From Filosporella fistucella (taxonomy: Eukaryota > Ascomycota > Leotiomycetes > Helotiales): DNA of 64,000 nt. The stretch is from contig JAQJZZ010000020.1 of assembly GCA_030077755.1 (NCBI GenBank), forward strand, positions 1,302,001 to 1,366,000, read 5' to 3'. Made by a program: the position numbers and the translations under genes. The notes beneath the pieces were generated by a model. It did not search any database. It was not told the origin of the DNA and saw only the letters and a list, made by a program, of their open reading frames with translations. Each line of letters starts with the position of its first letter. The first letter of the stretch is position 1. Of the stretch, positions 11,978-22,296 are shown in pieces.

Positions 11978-13747
11978 TCATACAGTGGTCTCCATTACTT
12001 CCTCTACCACAACGCCCCACTCATGCTCTTCCTTTCCGTACATGATATTTATGAGCCAGCTCTTGATCAATGCCGCATAGTCCCCGCTGTTTCCGCGAGC
12101 CATGGGGATATGAATATCCACATTGATGTAATTCACCACTGAAACAGGGCAGACAAAATACGCAGTCCCGGCAGCAAATGCTTCGATGATCCGCCCATCG
12201 TTAGCAGCCTCCACCAGATCATCCATACTAAATCGACGTTCAACGACCTCAACTGGTTCGAGATCCATCCTGGAATCACGCATTGTAAGTCTTTCTCGAA
12301 CCTATACTTGTTAGCACTGTTCTTGGAAGCATATGGACTCTCTTCGAAGAAAACAACCGAGACAGTGAAAAGTGAAAGGAAAAGGAGGAGAGGCCAAAAT
12401 ATGAAAGAAAAAAGTAAAAGAGAGAAAAAAAGGAAAGCATATAAGGTTGGATTTGGTATAGATAATCTGAAGTGATGTGCTTACCAAATGGAGGATGCTT
12501 CGCCTTGTCACCCCGTCCAGGATGATTTTATCATCCAAAGGTGCTGTCACCAATTGGACTTTCCCCTCTAATGATCTCCAGACAACGAAGAAGTTGCTTG
12601 CTCCGGCCTCAGTCACCTGTCCATTCAACAACCATAGCACCTGGTCATAGCCTCGCGCTCGTGCTTCCGAAGTTGCCATCAAACTTGGCCCGTAGTTGGC
12701 GCCAACTTTTGCATAACCAAATCCTCCGGGCCACTGCAGCGAATTAGCGCCGCAATTTCTATCAGGCGAGCAGGCTGAAACCTGCTCGGAAGCTGATATA
12801 CAGCAAAATCTGGAAGGGGGACCAAAGGAAAAGGTAGCATACTGCCCGGATACCGTCCTGTGACGCAAGTAATTTGAGGCCTTGCGGCTGTTCCAATGAT
12901 GGCATAAAGGTTGCTATGACAAAAAGGGTGGCTTCTTTTGGGGTTGCAACACCCAGGGCTCCAGCTGACCCACTGCAACGGATTAGCGCCTATCTTGAGA
13001 TTTTCCATCGAATGAGCAAATTGAACGCAGCTCGACACTCCCTTTGCGGCAAACCATGAAAGTACGAAAGAGAATAGGTTACATACATCATTGTCGGCCT
13101 GAGATAGAGGAATTTGCCAGGTTGTGACCTTGGAAGCCACTTGGGACCATCAACTGCTACCATAGCTTTGATGAGCTTTTCAAGCTCTCTTGGATCAAAT
13201 GCCGGTAAAGATATCCTCGTAGATGACATGAGCATCCGCCTACAATTAGCATCCGGTCGGAAGAGCCTTAATTTCCCATCATAACCGCGGTACATCTTCA
13301 TGCCTTCAAAACACTCCGTTGCGTAATGAAGGACGGACGCAGTAGGTGCTAGAGAAAGATTCCCGTAAGGCTTCAACTCTGGAGTGTCCCAGCCGTACGA
13401 AGCACGCCAGACGGCGGTGATCATGTGGTCTGTACATTGAGAGCTTGTGGCGATGATGGGGTCTCCCGGCGCAGGGACTGACATTGGAGTAATTGTTCTC
13501 GTGAATCTCAACCTCGAGGCATCTAGGGGTCGGCGAGCCTCTATCCTAGATTTGCCAACACTAGCGTAACATATGTTAGTCAACTGTTAAGTACATAAAC
13601 AGATGGTAACGGGACGATCCATGACATATTCACTTACTCATTGACAAGTTCTGGAGCAGTCTCGGCAATTTTTCGAGCCACAGCAGCAGTTGTTAGCTCG
13701 GTAATTTGTTGAATCTCACGAGGAGGTGTAATGGCTGAAGGAGCCAT
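11978..13747 (-). CDS. Branched-chain amino acid aminotransferase
   Basis: Five exons, 13638-13747, 13087-13560, 12843-12972, 12485-12733 and 11978-12301, give 428 residues. This is a fold-type IV PLP enzyme that interconverts Leu, Ile and Val with their 2-oxo acids using glutamate/2-oxoglutarate. Landmarks: HYATECFEGMKMYRG, the substrate-binding RLFRPD region, GKFLYLRPTMIG, GGFGYAKVGANYGPS with the predicted PLP lysine at 247, QVTEAGASNFFVVW and LDGVTRRSIL. It is about the usual length for fungal BATs; the N-terminus (MAPSAITPPREIQQI) gives no clear mitochondrial signal. Introns 2 and 3 resemble one another and are listed separately as possible introner-like elements. Intron 4 (183 nt) is pyrimidine-rich. 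Yeast BAT1/BAT2 are the closest characterised relatives. Confidence 0.93.
12734..12842 (-). repeat. Intron 3 of the aminotransferase gene, related to intron 2
   Basis: A 109-nt intron with GTATGC donor ending GGCGCTAATTCGCTGCAG, which differs from intron 2 at two of 18 positions. It contains a perfect 7-bp inverted repeat, GAGCAGG...CCTGCTC with a 6-nt loop. The corresponding part of intron 2 keeps GAGC...GCTC. Both introns are followed by TGG in the exon. Confidence 0.7.
12973..13086 (-). repeat. Intron 2 of the aminotransferase gene, related to intron 3
   Basis: A 114-nt intron with GTATGT donor. Its last 18 nt read GGCGCTAATCCGTTGCAG and the preceding about 40 nt also align with intron 3 of the same gene (GAGC...TTCA...TGCTC...GAT-GAAA). 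It is probably one of two copies of a mobile or duplicated intron. Confidence 0.7.
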
Positions 13748-15420
13748 TGATCCGAGGAGGTTGAGAAGGTCAGAAAGAGAATAGAACGCGACAACAGCAA
13801 GACGATTGCTGTTTTCTTCTTTTCTCTTTCAATCAAATCACTATTGAAATAAGACTGCTTGCAATCACAAGCTTGAATGACTGAGAAAGCCGGGTAAGGG
13901 TGGGAAATGAAAGTAAGCGGCGAAGTTGGACTTTTATAGAATCTAGTGAGCCACTGTGACTCAGGGTTCTTCTAGGCAATTCGGCACAAGAGAAAGTAAA
14001 ATATGGATGGAGAGGTAAAAAGTGCTAGGGTTTGACAAAGATATTAATGCACTACGTACGTAGGTAGCTAGCTGGCATAGGCAATACACGGCATTGGTGA
14101 ATTGGAGGGGTGAAACTTTTTGTGGGCTTCTGCTGCCGCTGCCGCTGCCATGCCAGGCTGTCTAGATATAGGCCCACTGGTATCCGTTCAAGGTTCGAGT
14201 TGCTCATGCGCCGGACAGAATCCAGGAACCAATGTCTTATTACCTTCTGTTTGTCACAAACAGAGATTGTCCATCGTTGTTCTCGATGCCTCCAAAGGGG
14301 ATCGAGAAATTCAGTCCGCCAAGATCCACTTGGATGGGAATAAAAGCTGAGGTAGCTATAGGTAACGGAGGTAGAGGGTTTGGTCGAATTGGCAGAGTCA
14401 TGTGAAGACAAATGGATGATACCTTCCAGTATGGAGACATTTTCAGGTTAGACACGATAGTTGAGGTACTTGTACCACACCTACGATTCTGGGTTGTAAG
14501 ATACCTCCTACTTGGTTGTTCATTAGACGACTTACTCTTAAGGTACTTCCTGCATCTACCAAACCTGCAAGGTTCCTCGAATGACCAGTACCTACCCGCT
14601 TGTCAGCTCACCTACCTAGATACGTACCTATCTACCTATCACCGGTCTCCTCTGCCATTTCAATCAATGCGTCGCAAGCATTCCATAGGTAGATTGCCAC
14701 TTTAAATTGGCGTGAAAATGATGTAAAAATGGAAGGTGAAAATCCGACAGTGCGGAAATGGCGCTCTTGTGCTCGGCTCTCGGCTCGCATCGCTTTCCAG
14801 CGGACCAGAAATCACTCGCTGGAATCGTACTTACCTACCTACTACATGTACAGTAGGTACTTTCAAGTACCTCACCTCTTACTTCCTTACGGTGTATACA
14901 AAGTAGCCACTTCTGCGTACTACCTCTCTTACACTATGTAGCTAGGTAAAAAAGCCCCGGCTACTCCCACTCCATACATAACGACGTTCCATCTGCACTG
15001 CACTGCACTAGAACACACATATCAGAATCTTTATTCCAAATTCTCCACTCTCCCATTAGGATGTGATCGCCGGGTGGTGGTCTGTACTGGCTTTGGCACT
15101 AACATCTCACTCTCTCTACTGTCCTCCAGACCCATTCAGTCTTCTCATAACCTACCTTACTTACTAACGAGTCTTGTTCGGACATGTCTTCCTCAAATCT
15201 TCCTCAAATCTAATCAATTACACGAAGTAGCAGGAACTCGAAGATATCATTGCCAGCGCCTCCAGATTAAATCATGCCTAGGAAACGTTGTTGCCTATTC
15301 ACTCCTGAAAGGCCAAACGATAGACAGACGCCCACAGCACAGCATATTCCCCAAACACCATCTCATAAGCACCACTTTCAGTCTGCTCGCCATGAAATTA
15401 CAGAAAATATTCATTGGCAC
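13748..15420. other. Intergenic, no gene seen
   Basis: This 1.7-kb region upstream of the aminotransferase gene runs up to the 3' end of the hypothetical membrane protein. It contains a TGCCGCTGCCGCTGCC run near 14,132-14,148 and TACCTACCTAGATACGTACC-type palindromes around 14,590-14,640. Open frames here (e.g. 15,274-15,525 +) look like chance. Confidence 0.55.
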
Positions 15421-16014
15421 TTAAATTGTCATGGGACGCTTAGGCCCAAATATATCATCAACAAAGCCACTCCAGAGCTCTCTAAAGATCCCAGGCTCTT
15501 TGAGCTTGGCGACAGCCGTGTTTGAAAACGCAGCCGTCAGCTGACCAATATCAACATCGAGCCCATCGTTCCCTACGACCTCGCTGATTGTAGCTGGAAC
15601 GACATCTTCAGGATGGCTAGCAACAATGCTAATTTCTGGTCGCGGTACAGCCTCGTCCATTACTTCAATTGCGTTCCCGGACTCAGGTGACCGGTCAGGA
15701 CTGTAGTTGTCGGGAAGTAGAGGCACACGGAGTTTTGAGAAAGGGTTGGTTGGAGGAGCTGCTGGAACTTCAGGAAAGAAGAAAAAGTCGATGGTGGAAG
15801 TATCACGAGCCGCCTGCTTTGGAGCGGATGTCTTAAAGCCTCTGCAGACGGGGTCAGCAAACGTGGGTATGAAGGGAGAGAAAGGGTCGAGCAGTTCGAA
15901 AGCTTCTCGCCGTTTCCACCGGTGGCGCATGGCAAAATTTGACATACTGCATAAGTGGAACAATCCTGTACACAGGAGTAACAGTGCTAGGGCGGTGCCC
16001 ACTATGGAAGCCAT
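15421..16014 (-). CDS. Hypothetical protein with N-terminal membrane segment
   Basis: A single exon of 197 residues. Residues about 3-23 (SIVGTALALLLLCTGLFHLC) form a signal peptide or anchor, followed by a basic patch (RHRWKRREA). The middle is Pro/Ser-rich and probably disordered. The C-terminus (LTAAFSNTAVAKLKEPGIFR, then GFVDDIFGPKRP) looks folded and reads like a conserved tail. I do not recognise a named family. The composition and the clear start codon suggest a real gene, perhaps lineage-restricted. Nothing about function can be concluded. Confidence 0.6.
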   Translation of the reverse strand: MASIVGTALALLLLCTGLFHLCSMSNFAMRHRWKRREAFELLDPFSPFIPTFADPVCRGFKTSAPKQAARDTSTIDFFFFPEVPAAPPTNPFSKLRVPLLPDNYSPDRSPESGNAIEVMDEAVPRPEISIVASHPEDVVPATISEVVGNDGLDVDIGQLTAAFSNTAVAKLKEPGIFRELWSGFVDDIFGPKRPMTI

Positions 16015-17704
16015 GTGTGCTGCCTATGCCTACGATATCATGTGCTGCCAGCCGGTCGACAAGCTAACAGAGTAAGAGATGTCAGTAAGGGAGCACCGTG
16101 AATGAGTCAGCACATAGGAGTGTACCAACAGGTACTTGTACAAGTAATTGGAACAATCACATAAGGCTACACAGTACCTCAGATTTGCTGCCCGACGAGT
16201 TCAATGCCCTTTGTTTGCACTCGGCTCTGAGGTCCCTCACGTTGCGGGGCAAGTACCTCGAGACACGGGACTGGGAGTCGAGAAGAGACGATGGACGTGC
16301 TGCGTGGGCACTGGAGCTGATATTTCGGAAAATATGAGCTACTCTGGTGACTGGAGGCGTGACTCGGGACATGGTGTTGGATGGGTGCTATTATGTTCCG
16401 TATGATAATAAGATACGGAACGGGTTTGACGTTGACGTTGACGATATTGTATTGTACAGCACAGCACAGCACAGTACAATTCGTTGATAATGGAAATGCT
16501 AACGGGACAAGTGGTTGGCTCAGTGCGTTCGGACTTGACAACGGCGAGATGGAAGTGACAGATGAGTTGACTTGAATATATTCGGGAAGAGGTTGTGCGA
16601 GAAATTATGAATATATGAGCAGTGGATGATGGGACGGGGTGAGGTGGATTGAGTTGAGTTGAGATGAGATGAGATGGTGAGACACCAGTAAGGTAGATAA
16701 CGTTGGTACTGTAAGTACGTGCAGCACCGTGCAGTTGTTCCCGTCCGGGTTGCGAGACCGATAGCACTGTATAGAATGAAGCTGATCAGTGCGAAGGTCT
16801 AACAAAATGGTGGAGTGTGAAGCGATGTAAAGTCAGACGGCTCAATACGACACAATAGATGAAGTGAGATAATTCAAATAGGACGTGTTGTTACTTTATG
16901 GCGCAGTGGAGTGGTGTTGAGCCAGGATGAAGCAAGGCATTCCATTAATTGTTGATTTCAGTCATGAGATGGCGTGGTGAGCATCTTACCGCTTTCGGTT
17001 TAGCCCACTGTCTTACAACAAGGACCTTGAGCAGCTGTTGGACTCAACAACTACCTTATCCTACCTCGTTACCTAAAGTACAGTCCCGGGGCAGTACAGT
17101 ACAGTTAGAGGTACTTGGGTACTTCCGGAGGCTCAAAGGCAGCTTGGAGTCTAGTTAGGTAACTTAATTAAAGTATTCTGTCTGGTTATTTGCAAATTCG
17201 CTGCAGGTTGGATCTGAATGACCATGTCCTTCTCCTTCCCCGGTGGACAAAGGTACAGCATGTGTCAATTGCCCCACGCTATAAGGATAATGATTCGTGA
17301 AACACTGACTTGATGTATTGCTAAATATCTGAGAATTGATATCTCAGGGAAGGGTATCCTCAAGGCTCTGCTGCAAGAGCCATGCTTCAGTGCCTGAAAG
17401 GGACTTTAAACGCCGCCAGAGATGCTGCATACCAGGAATCTACACCCAAATGCTTCTTCATGTGTCCTAGAAACGCCGCTGCAATGTTCACAGTGTGCTT
17501 ATCTGCAAATTGCACTTTCCGTACCACTATCTGCCCGAACACCATTTCCGAGAACGACACTATGGCTCGCTCACATCATCTGTGCCTAACCCACAATCTT
17601 GATTTTGGGTTCACGCTCATCTAGACTAAGTGAGGATTGTGCTCCCATAACTGGCAGCACGCCCGAGTAAAGATAAATGAAGGACTCGACTCGATTCTAT
17701 CGTT
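16015..17704. other. Intergenic with short simple repeats
   Basis: No gene is supported. Short tandem runs occur: GACGTTGACGTTGACG (about 16,429-16,443), CAGCACAGCACAGCACAG (about 16,457-16,475) and GAGTTGAGTTGAGATGAGAT (about 16,650-16,670). Several overlapping ORFs on both strands of 16,100-16,800 arise from these biased runs. Confidence 0.55.
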
Positions 17705-19063
17705 TCAGTCCGTCTTCCAATGACTCGTCAATGTGTCATCCACGTCCTCTTTCCCTAGATACAACTCCAAGGCATACAGTGCCATCGTCGCTGTGACGTT
17801 GATCCATCTCCAAATATTCCCTCCAGCATCGCCTCCTTGTAGAGTCCACCACTCTGTCCCATTCCCTTCAGCTGAAGTGGTAGAGAAGTGTTGCATAAGT
17901 AAACTGGTGTAAACCGCAACGAGGATGCTCGGACTAAACCAACTCAATAGCCCTAAAATCTTTCCGGCTCCGTCACTGTCCTCGAGACTCGGCTCTTGAG
18001 ATAAAGCTCTAGCCCCAGATTCCCGAACCGCTGGGATAATTCGAGTGGCCGAGTAGAAGACGAAAATACGGTATGCAAGAGATATGATAACAGACGGTGT
18101 GATGGTTTGGAAAGCAGCATAGAGGAAGGTGAAGGCAGAGAGTACTGCTGATGGGAGAGTCGATAAGACATAGACCATCGTACTATATGATGCCATGATT
18201 ATAGGGGGGAATGGCGGAAATTCAGGCTGGGCAGGTGGCGGGGATGGCTCTGAGGTAGGTAGATAATCAGTGAATATTTGGTAGATGCACAATACCACAT
18301 ATGCAAAGAGTAGTGAGCTTTCCACAGGGTTTCCTCTGCCACTTCCAATACCCCATGCACACAATATGACCGCGCAAGTAACGGTCACTCCGATTAGTGT
18401 AGCATCCACGTTGCCGATCTCTGGGAAGTTGGTTATTCGCCAGAGGAAGTAAACCGAGCTTGATATGATAGAAGCCGAAAGAACAAGCAGCCCGATCTGT
18501 ACAAAGTTAGCTATATCCAATGAGAACCTGCACTGCTCTGTTACCATCCACATGTCACTTCGCCCACGATTAACCAGCCACCTTGTAATCTGACCGGCAG
18601 CCTGAATCACCAAAAGACTGCAGAAGCCCTCTGCTAGCTGGAAAAATGGGGTTGAGTATCTCAGCAACTTGTCCCATGTCCCGACCGTCATCATTTCCAG
18701 CAACCCTCCAGATCCAAAGACCCATTCTTTGACGGTTGAATCGCGCGCCCGCTTCCCATCAAATGTCCTCGCAGCCCAGTCTCCGCTGTTGTTTGCGTCG
18801 ACTGCAAATCGGTTCATACTCCATATCAGAAGTCCTGGAATGAGAATCCATTGCGCCATTCCAATCGCCTGCACCATGGCCCATCGTATTCGAGATTTGT
18901 CGGGCGTAGCCAACTTTATCGTACTATAAAAGAAATAGAAATAGAAGAGACTGAGCGAGAACGCCAGCCCACATTCCCGTCCACCGACATCGAAAGCTAT
19001 AGGTATTGAAAGGATGATCGAGAGAAGAAAGATCGCGGACGAGAGAACCCGGAAGAACCACAT
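17705..19063 (-). CDS. ICE2: ICE2 family ER membrane protein
   Basis: The frame is open for 452 codons, but I infer a 48-nt intron at 18497-18544 (GTAACA donor, GCTAAC branch, TTTGTACAG acceptor), giving 436 residues after splicing. The protein is strongly hydrophobic, with around ten membrane spans: MWFFRVLSSAIFLLSIILSI at the start, AFSLSLFYFYFFYS, AMVQAIGMAQWILIPGLLIW, CSLLVIQAAGQI, GLLVLSASIISSSVYFL, TLIGVTVTCAVILCAWGIG and others. It matches fungal ICE2 proteins in length and topology. Yeast Ice2 acts in the ER membrane in cortical ER inheritance and phospholipid homeostasis. It is divergent from MYG1. Confidence 0.87.
   Translation of the reverse strand: MWFFRVLSSAIFLLSIILSIPIAFDVGGRECGLAFSLSLFYFYFFYSTIKLATPDKSRIRWAMVQAIGMAQWILIPGLLIWSMNRFAVDANNSGDWAARTFDGKRARDSTVKEWVFGSGGLLEMMTVGTWDKLLRYSTPFFQLAEGFCSLLVIQAAGQITRWLVNRGRSDMWMVTEQCRFSLDIANFVQIGLLVLSASIISSSVYFLWRITNFPEIGNVDATLIGVTVTCAVILCAWGIGSGRGNPVESSLLFAYVVLCIYQIFTDYLPTSEPSPPPAQPEFPPFPPIIMASYSTMVYVLSTLPSAVLSAFTFLYAAFQTITPSVIISLAYRIFVFYSATRIIPAVRESGARALSQEPSLEDSDGAGKILGLLSWFSPSILVAVYTSLLMQHFSTTSAEGNGTEWWTLQGGDAGGNIWRWINVTATMALYALELYLGKEDVDDTLTSHWKTD
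18497..18544 (-). other. Stop-free 48-nt intron inside ICE2
   Basis: Canonical donor, branch site and acceptor are present, the length is a multiple of three and no stop occurs, so retention would add 16 residues (VTEQCRFSLDIANFVQ) between two membrane spans. Confidence 0.7.
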
Positions 19064-20394
19064 TCAGCGTTGGAGGCGCCGGAGCGTGCGTAAAGCGCGC
19101 CCAGCTTCGTGAATTCCTGACTGCCACAGGTTGGGAAAGTCTCTAGGACGGGAAAGCCGTGTGTGTTGACGTGGAGGCAAGACGTCTGCAACGGGGCTTC
19201 TGTTCTGGCGGAGCGTCTCCTACTCCTATCTTTTGTACCGTATTCTTGAAAATTTTACTGTGCCGGCTCGAGCCTCTGCTGATTCTGATTGTCCTAAATT
19301 TGCGACTAGCCTCCCCTTATCAAGCGTTTCGAAGAAACCCCAGGTCGTTATCAGCGCGCGAAATGGACTGAGGGGAATGGGCGAGGGAACGAAGACAACA
19401 ATATCGTCGCAGGGTTATAGGCGAGCTGAATATTTTGGAAGAGCGAAGTGGAGCAGGCACAGCGATCTGGCAGGTTGAAGGCTAGGTACTGTGATAAAGA
19501 AAAGCTAGCAGCCGTTGATGTTGACAGAGGTATTCGGACTGTTCAGCCGGAGATACTTTTGTGCGCCGCGCCAATGGTGGTTTTTGTCGCGTGCACTGGC
19601 ACAGTACTGGGCAGCGGTGGTGTTGGGCGGGCTCGAGGTTGGAGAATCCCTAGGTAGTAAGGTACGTAGACATGTACAAGTACTCTTAGTACGTGTCGTG
19701 TACAGAATGTATGAGAATGGAGTCTGTTCAGTTACAGACAGAACGTAGCGAAAAGGGACAGAAGGAGAAAGAAGGTGGGAAGTTGGCGAAATCTTCCTAA
19801 ATGAGGGGCGGGAAGTGAGGTGACAGAGAATACCTTGAAGGTTTGATTGCTTGATTAATGATGGAGGAGAAAATATTTTAGGTAGGTGGTCTGTACCGAA
19901 TGCCCTGAGTTGTTGTGTGCGATGGCCCGGTGCTTTTGTTACTCTGCTGCTGCAAATTGATTTTGAGGAATGCTAACTAGGTATTAACCGTAAAATTTCT
20001 ATCAATCATTTTCGCTCACTCTCTTCACTTTTCAGATATTTGTACCAAGCTACCGATACGTCCCGGGCTATTTGACAAAGGTAAAGTCCTGCCGCAATGC
20101 AAAGTCACCTCCAAGTACAGTACAATACCTAGGCACAAGTACACCTCAGTTTTACTTGGGCAGGTTGGCGCGATATGGGAACGGATGTGGTACAGTACAT
20201 TACCTTCCCTATCTACCTACTTGGTCAGGGTTGCTTGGCAGGAGGTCGAGGTACCTAACCTAGCACAGTGGCAGCAGCCTTGTGCGCCCACTACCATTCC
20301 CAGGTGTAGGAATATTTTCACATCTGAACGTCAGCGTCAACTCAATTCGCATAATCGATCGAAATTCAGCCAAGTCATACGATTCACATTTTGC
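19064..20394. promoter_or_regulatory. Divergent intergenic region between ICE2 and MYG1
   Basis: A 1.3-kb spacer between two outward-facing genes, with GTACAAGTAC/GTACCT-type motifs near 19,660-19,690 and 20,110-20,260. The frame of MYG1 stays open back to 20,185, but that part does not look like conserved protein. No other gene is seen. Confidence 0.5.
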
Positions 20395-21468
20395 ATGTTT
20401 CGGTCGTCCCTCAGAATGGCAGAATCAGCGTCCAAACGGCTCAAGACCTCACCAGTCACAATTGGTACCCACAATGGCCATTTCCACGCCGACGAAGCGC
20501 TTGCAGTCTACATGCTTCGTCTTCTTCCTTTCTACCATTCATCCCAGCTTGTTCGGACTCGCGATCCAGCTGTTCTTCAGACTTGCCATACAGTGGTTGA
20601 TGTAGGCGGAGAGTACGATGCGTCAACTAACCGGTTCGATCACCACCAACGCACATTCGACACCACATTCCCAAATCGTCCTACTAGGCTCTCATCTGCC
20701 GGTCTTGTATACATGCATTTTGGAAAATCAATCATCGCCCAACATTTAAGTGTATCTGAAGACGCTGAGGAGGTTGAGGTCATCTGGGTGAAAATCTATG
20801 AAAGTTTTATTGAGGCCTTGGACGCGCACGACAATGGCATTTCCGCCTTTGACCCCAAAGCAATTGCTGCGGCTGGTATAGAGAAAAGATTCAGTGACGG
20901 AGGTTTCTCCCTCGGTGCGATGGTCTCGAGATTGAACCCAAATTGGAATGATCCTGCCCCGTCAGACCCCGTCGAGGCGCAGAAGGAAGAGGACCAGAAA
21001 TTCTTAGTCGCTAGCATCAGAATGGGAGAAGAGTTCTTGCGAGATTTGGACTATTACACCAAGTCATGGCTCCCGGCGAGAGATATTGTGCACCAAGCAT
21101 ACGCTAAACGCTTCGAACATGACCCCGAAGGTAGAATCTTAGTATTTGATGGACAATCCGTTCCCTGGAAAGACCACCTCTACACGTTAGAAGCCAAGGA
21201 TAGCAACGCCACCAAAGTCCTTTATGTTCTCTATCCAGAGAAGCCTGTGCCGGGCGCCAAATGGAGAGTTCAGTGCGTTCCAGTGACGAAAGATTCTTTT
21301 GAGAGCAGGAAGACTTTACCCGATGCTTGGAAAGGTTTCAGGGACGAGAAGCTGGATGAGGTGTGCGGCATTGATGGCTGTGTTTTTGTTCATGCTGCTG
21401 GATTTATCGGTGGCAACAAAACGTTTGATGGCGCGAAGCAAATGGCTGTCAAGGCCTTCGGCATTTAG
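20395..21468 (+). CDS. MYG1: MYG1 family 3'-5' RNA exonuclease (UPF0160)
   Basis: A single exon of 357 residues from the ATG at 20395; a second in-frame ATG lies at 20416 (350 residues). The DHH-like metal-binding motifs of the family are intact: GTHNGHFHADEALA, VVDVGGEYD and RFDHHQRTF. The later blocks SSAGLVYMHFG, EALDAHDNGIS and VHAAGFIGGNKT are also present. Human MYG1 is a 3'-5' exonuclease acting in nucleus and mitochondria. Here the first seven residues (MFRSSLR) are basic, so initiation at either ATG could produce a mitochondrial and a nuclear/cytosolic form; that is inference. Length is normal for the family. Confidence 0.93.
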   Translation: MFRSSLRMAESASKRLKTSPVTIGTHNGHFHADEALAVYMLRLLPFYHSSQLVRTRDPAVLQTCHTVVDVGGEYDASTNRFDHHQRTFDTTFPNRPTRLSSAGLVYMHFGKSIIAQHLSVSEDAEEVEVIWVKIYESFIEALDAHDNGISAFDPKAIAAAGIEKRFSDGGFSLGAMVSRLNPNWNDPAPSDPVEAQKEEDQKFLVASIRMGEEFLRDLDYYTKSWLPARDIVHQAYAKRFEHDPEGRILVFDGQSVPWKDHLYTLEAKDSNATKVLYVLYPEKPVPGAKWRVQCVPVTKDSFESRKTLPDAWKGFRDEKLDEVCGIDGCVFVHAAGFIGGNKTFDGAKQMAVKAFGI

Positions 21469-21763
21469 TCCCTCTTCTTAAAAGCATTGCTTGGCGTTTG
21501 TGGACCGGAAAACATCTGGGCAACATATCATGGGTTTTGCTCAAGTAAGAACTAGTCAAAGATGAGAAGATGTATCACCTTAGAAGCGATACCTTTTGAT
21601 TCATTGCTGCTGGACTCTCGGACGCGGGTGATAACCTAGGTAGTGAAGAAACAACATGTACAGAGAAACCCAGTTCCGATACCCCATAAATCTCGCACCT
21701 GTAAACGCCATTGTCATCATTCATAATCACAATCACCGCATCGCCCCATACCCGTATTCCTTC

Positions 21764-22296
21764 CTATCTTCTGATCGGGATACCCTCCTTTGCAGGGGGC
21801 GGACTGACACTGTCATTGAGCGTCTCCGTCTTGCTCTCCTTATCATCAACCTCATCAACGCTTGTTTCTCGATTCAAAAAGCTGCTTTCCTTCACAGGGC
21901 TGCCACTCTGAAGACCTGTAGCACCTCCAGCGTGGATGTTGCCATTACCACTACCACCTTGACTTGCGTTTCCTACACCTGGGGAGGAAAGGTGGGGAAT
22001 GTTCTCGGGGAGAGGGTGCTGCGAGCCAACACTACCGGTATCGACCGAGCTGGCTTTTCCGGCCTTTGACAGAGCATAATCACCAGAGTCGAAGTACTTG
22101 CGCTCTTTGAGATGCTTGGCGAGGTGATCGGATTTGGAGGGAAGCTTGCCATAGAGACGGAAGAGTCGTTGCTCATCAGGGGACAGTGACTAACAAAGTT
22201 AGCAATCTTGCAAGGCTCGGGAAGTAAAGTAGAGGAAGTAAGGCAATCCCTTTCACTCACACTGATGTCCACCTTGTTCTTCTGGTGGGGGTTCAT
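21764..22296 (-). CDS. IGO1: Endosulfine (Igo1-like) PP2A inhibitor
   Basis: Two exons, 22261-22296 and 21764-22189, separated by a 71-nt intron (GTGAGT, GCTAAC branch, TTAG), give 153 residues. The N-terminus MNPHQKNKVDIS joins SLSPDEQRLFRLYGKLP, then the invariant endosulfine motif FDSGDY at 45-50. Ser47 is the site phosphorylated by Rim15/Greatwall kinases, after which the protein inhibits PP2A-B55 and promotes quiescence or mitotic entry. The C-terminal half (Gly/Ser-rich, then acidic) is probably disordered. The frame is open upstream of the ATG, but homologues begin at MNPHQ, so I chose that start. It lies tail-to-tail with MYG1, 295 bp apart. Confidence 0.92.

Noticed and set aside
15274..15525. 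83-codon + strand ORF with many basic residues
   Set aside because: It overlaps the 3' end of the better-supported minus-strand gene and has no family resemblance.
16339..16767. 142-codon minus-strand ORF and its overlapping frames
   Set aside because: Its length comes from simple repeats and biased composition; several frames are open at once.
20185..20394. Upstream extension of the MYG1 frame to the ATG at 20185
   Set aside because: The added 70 residues do not resemble the family and lie in promoter-like DNA with GTACCT palindromes.
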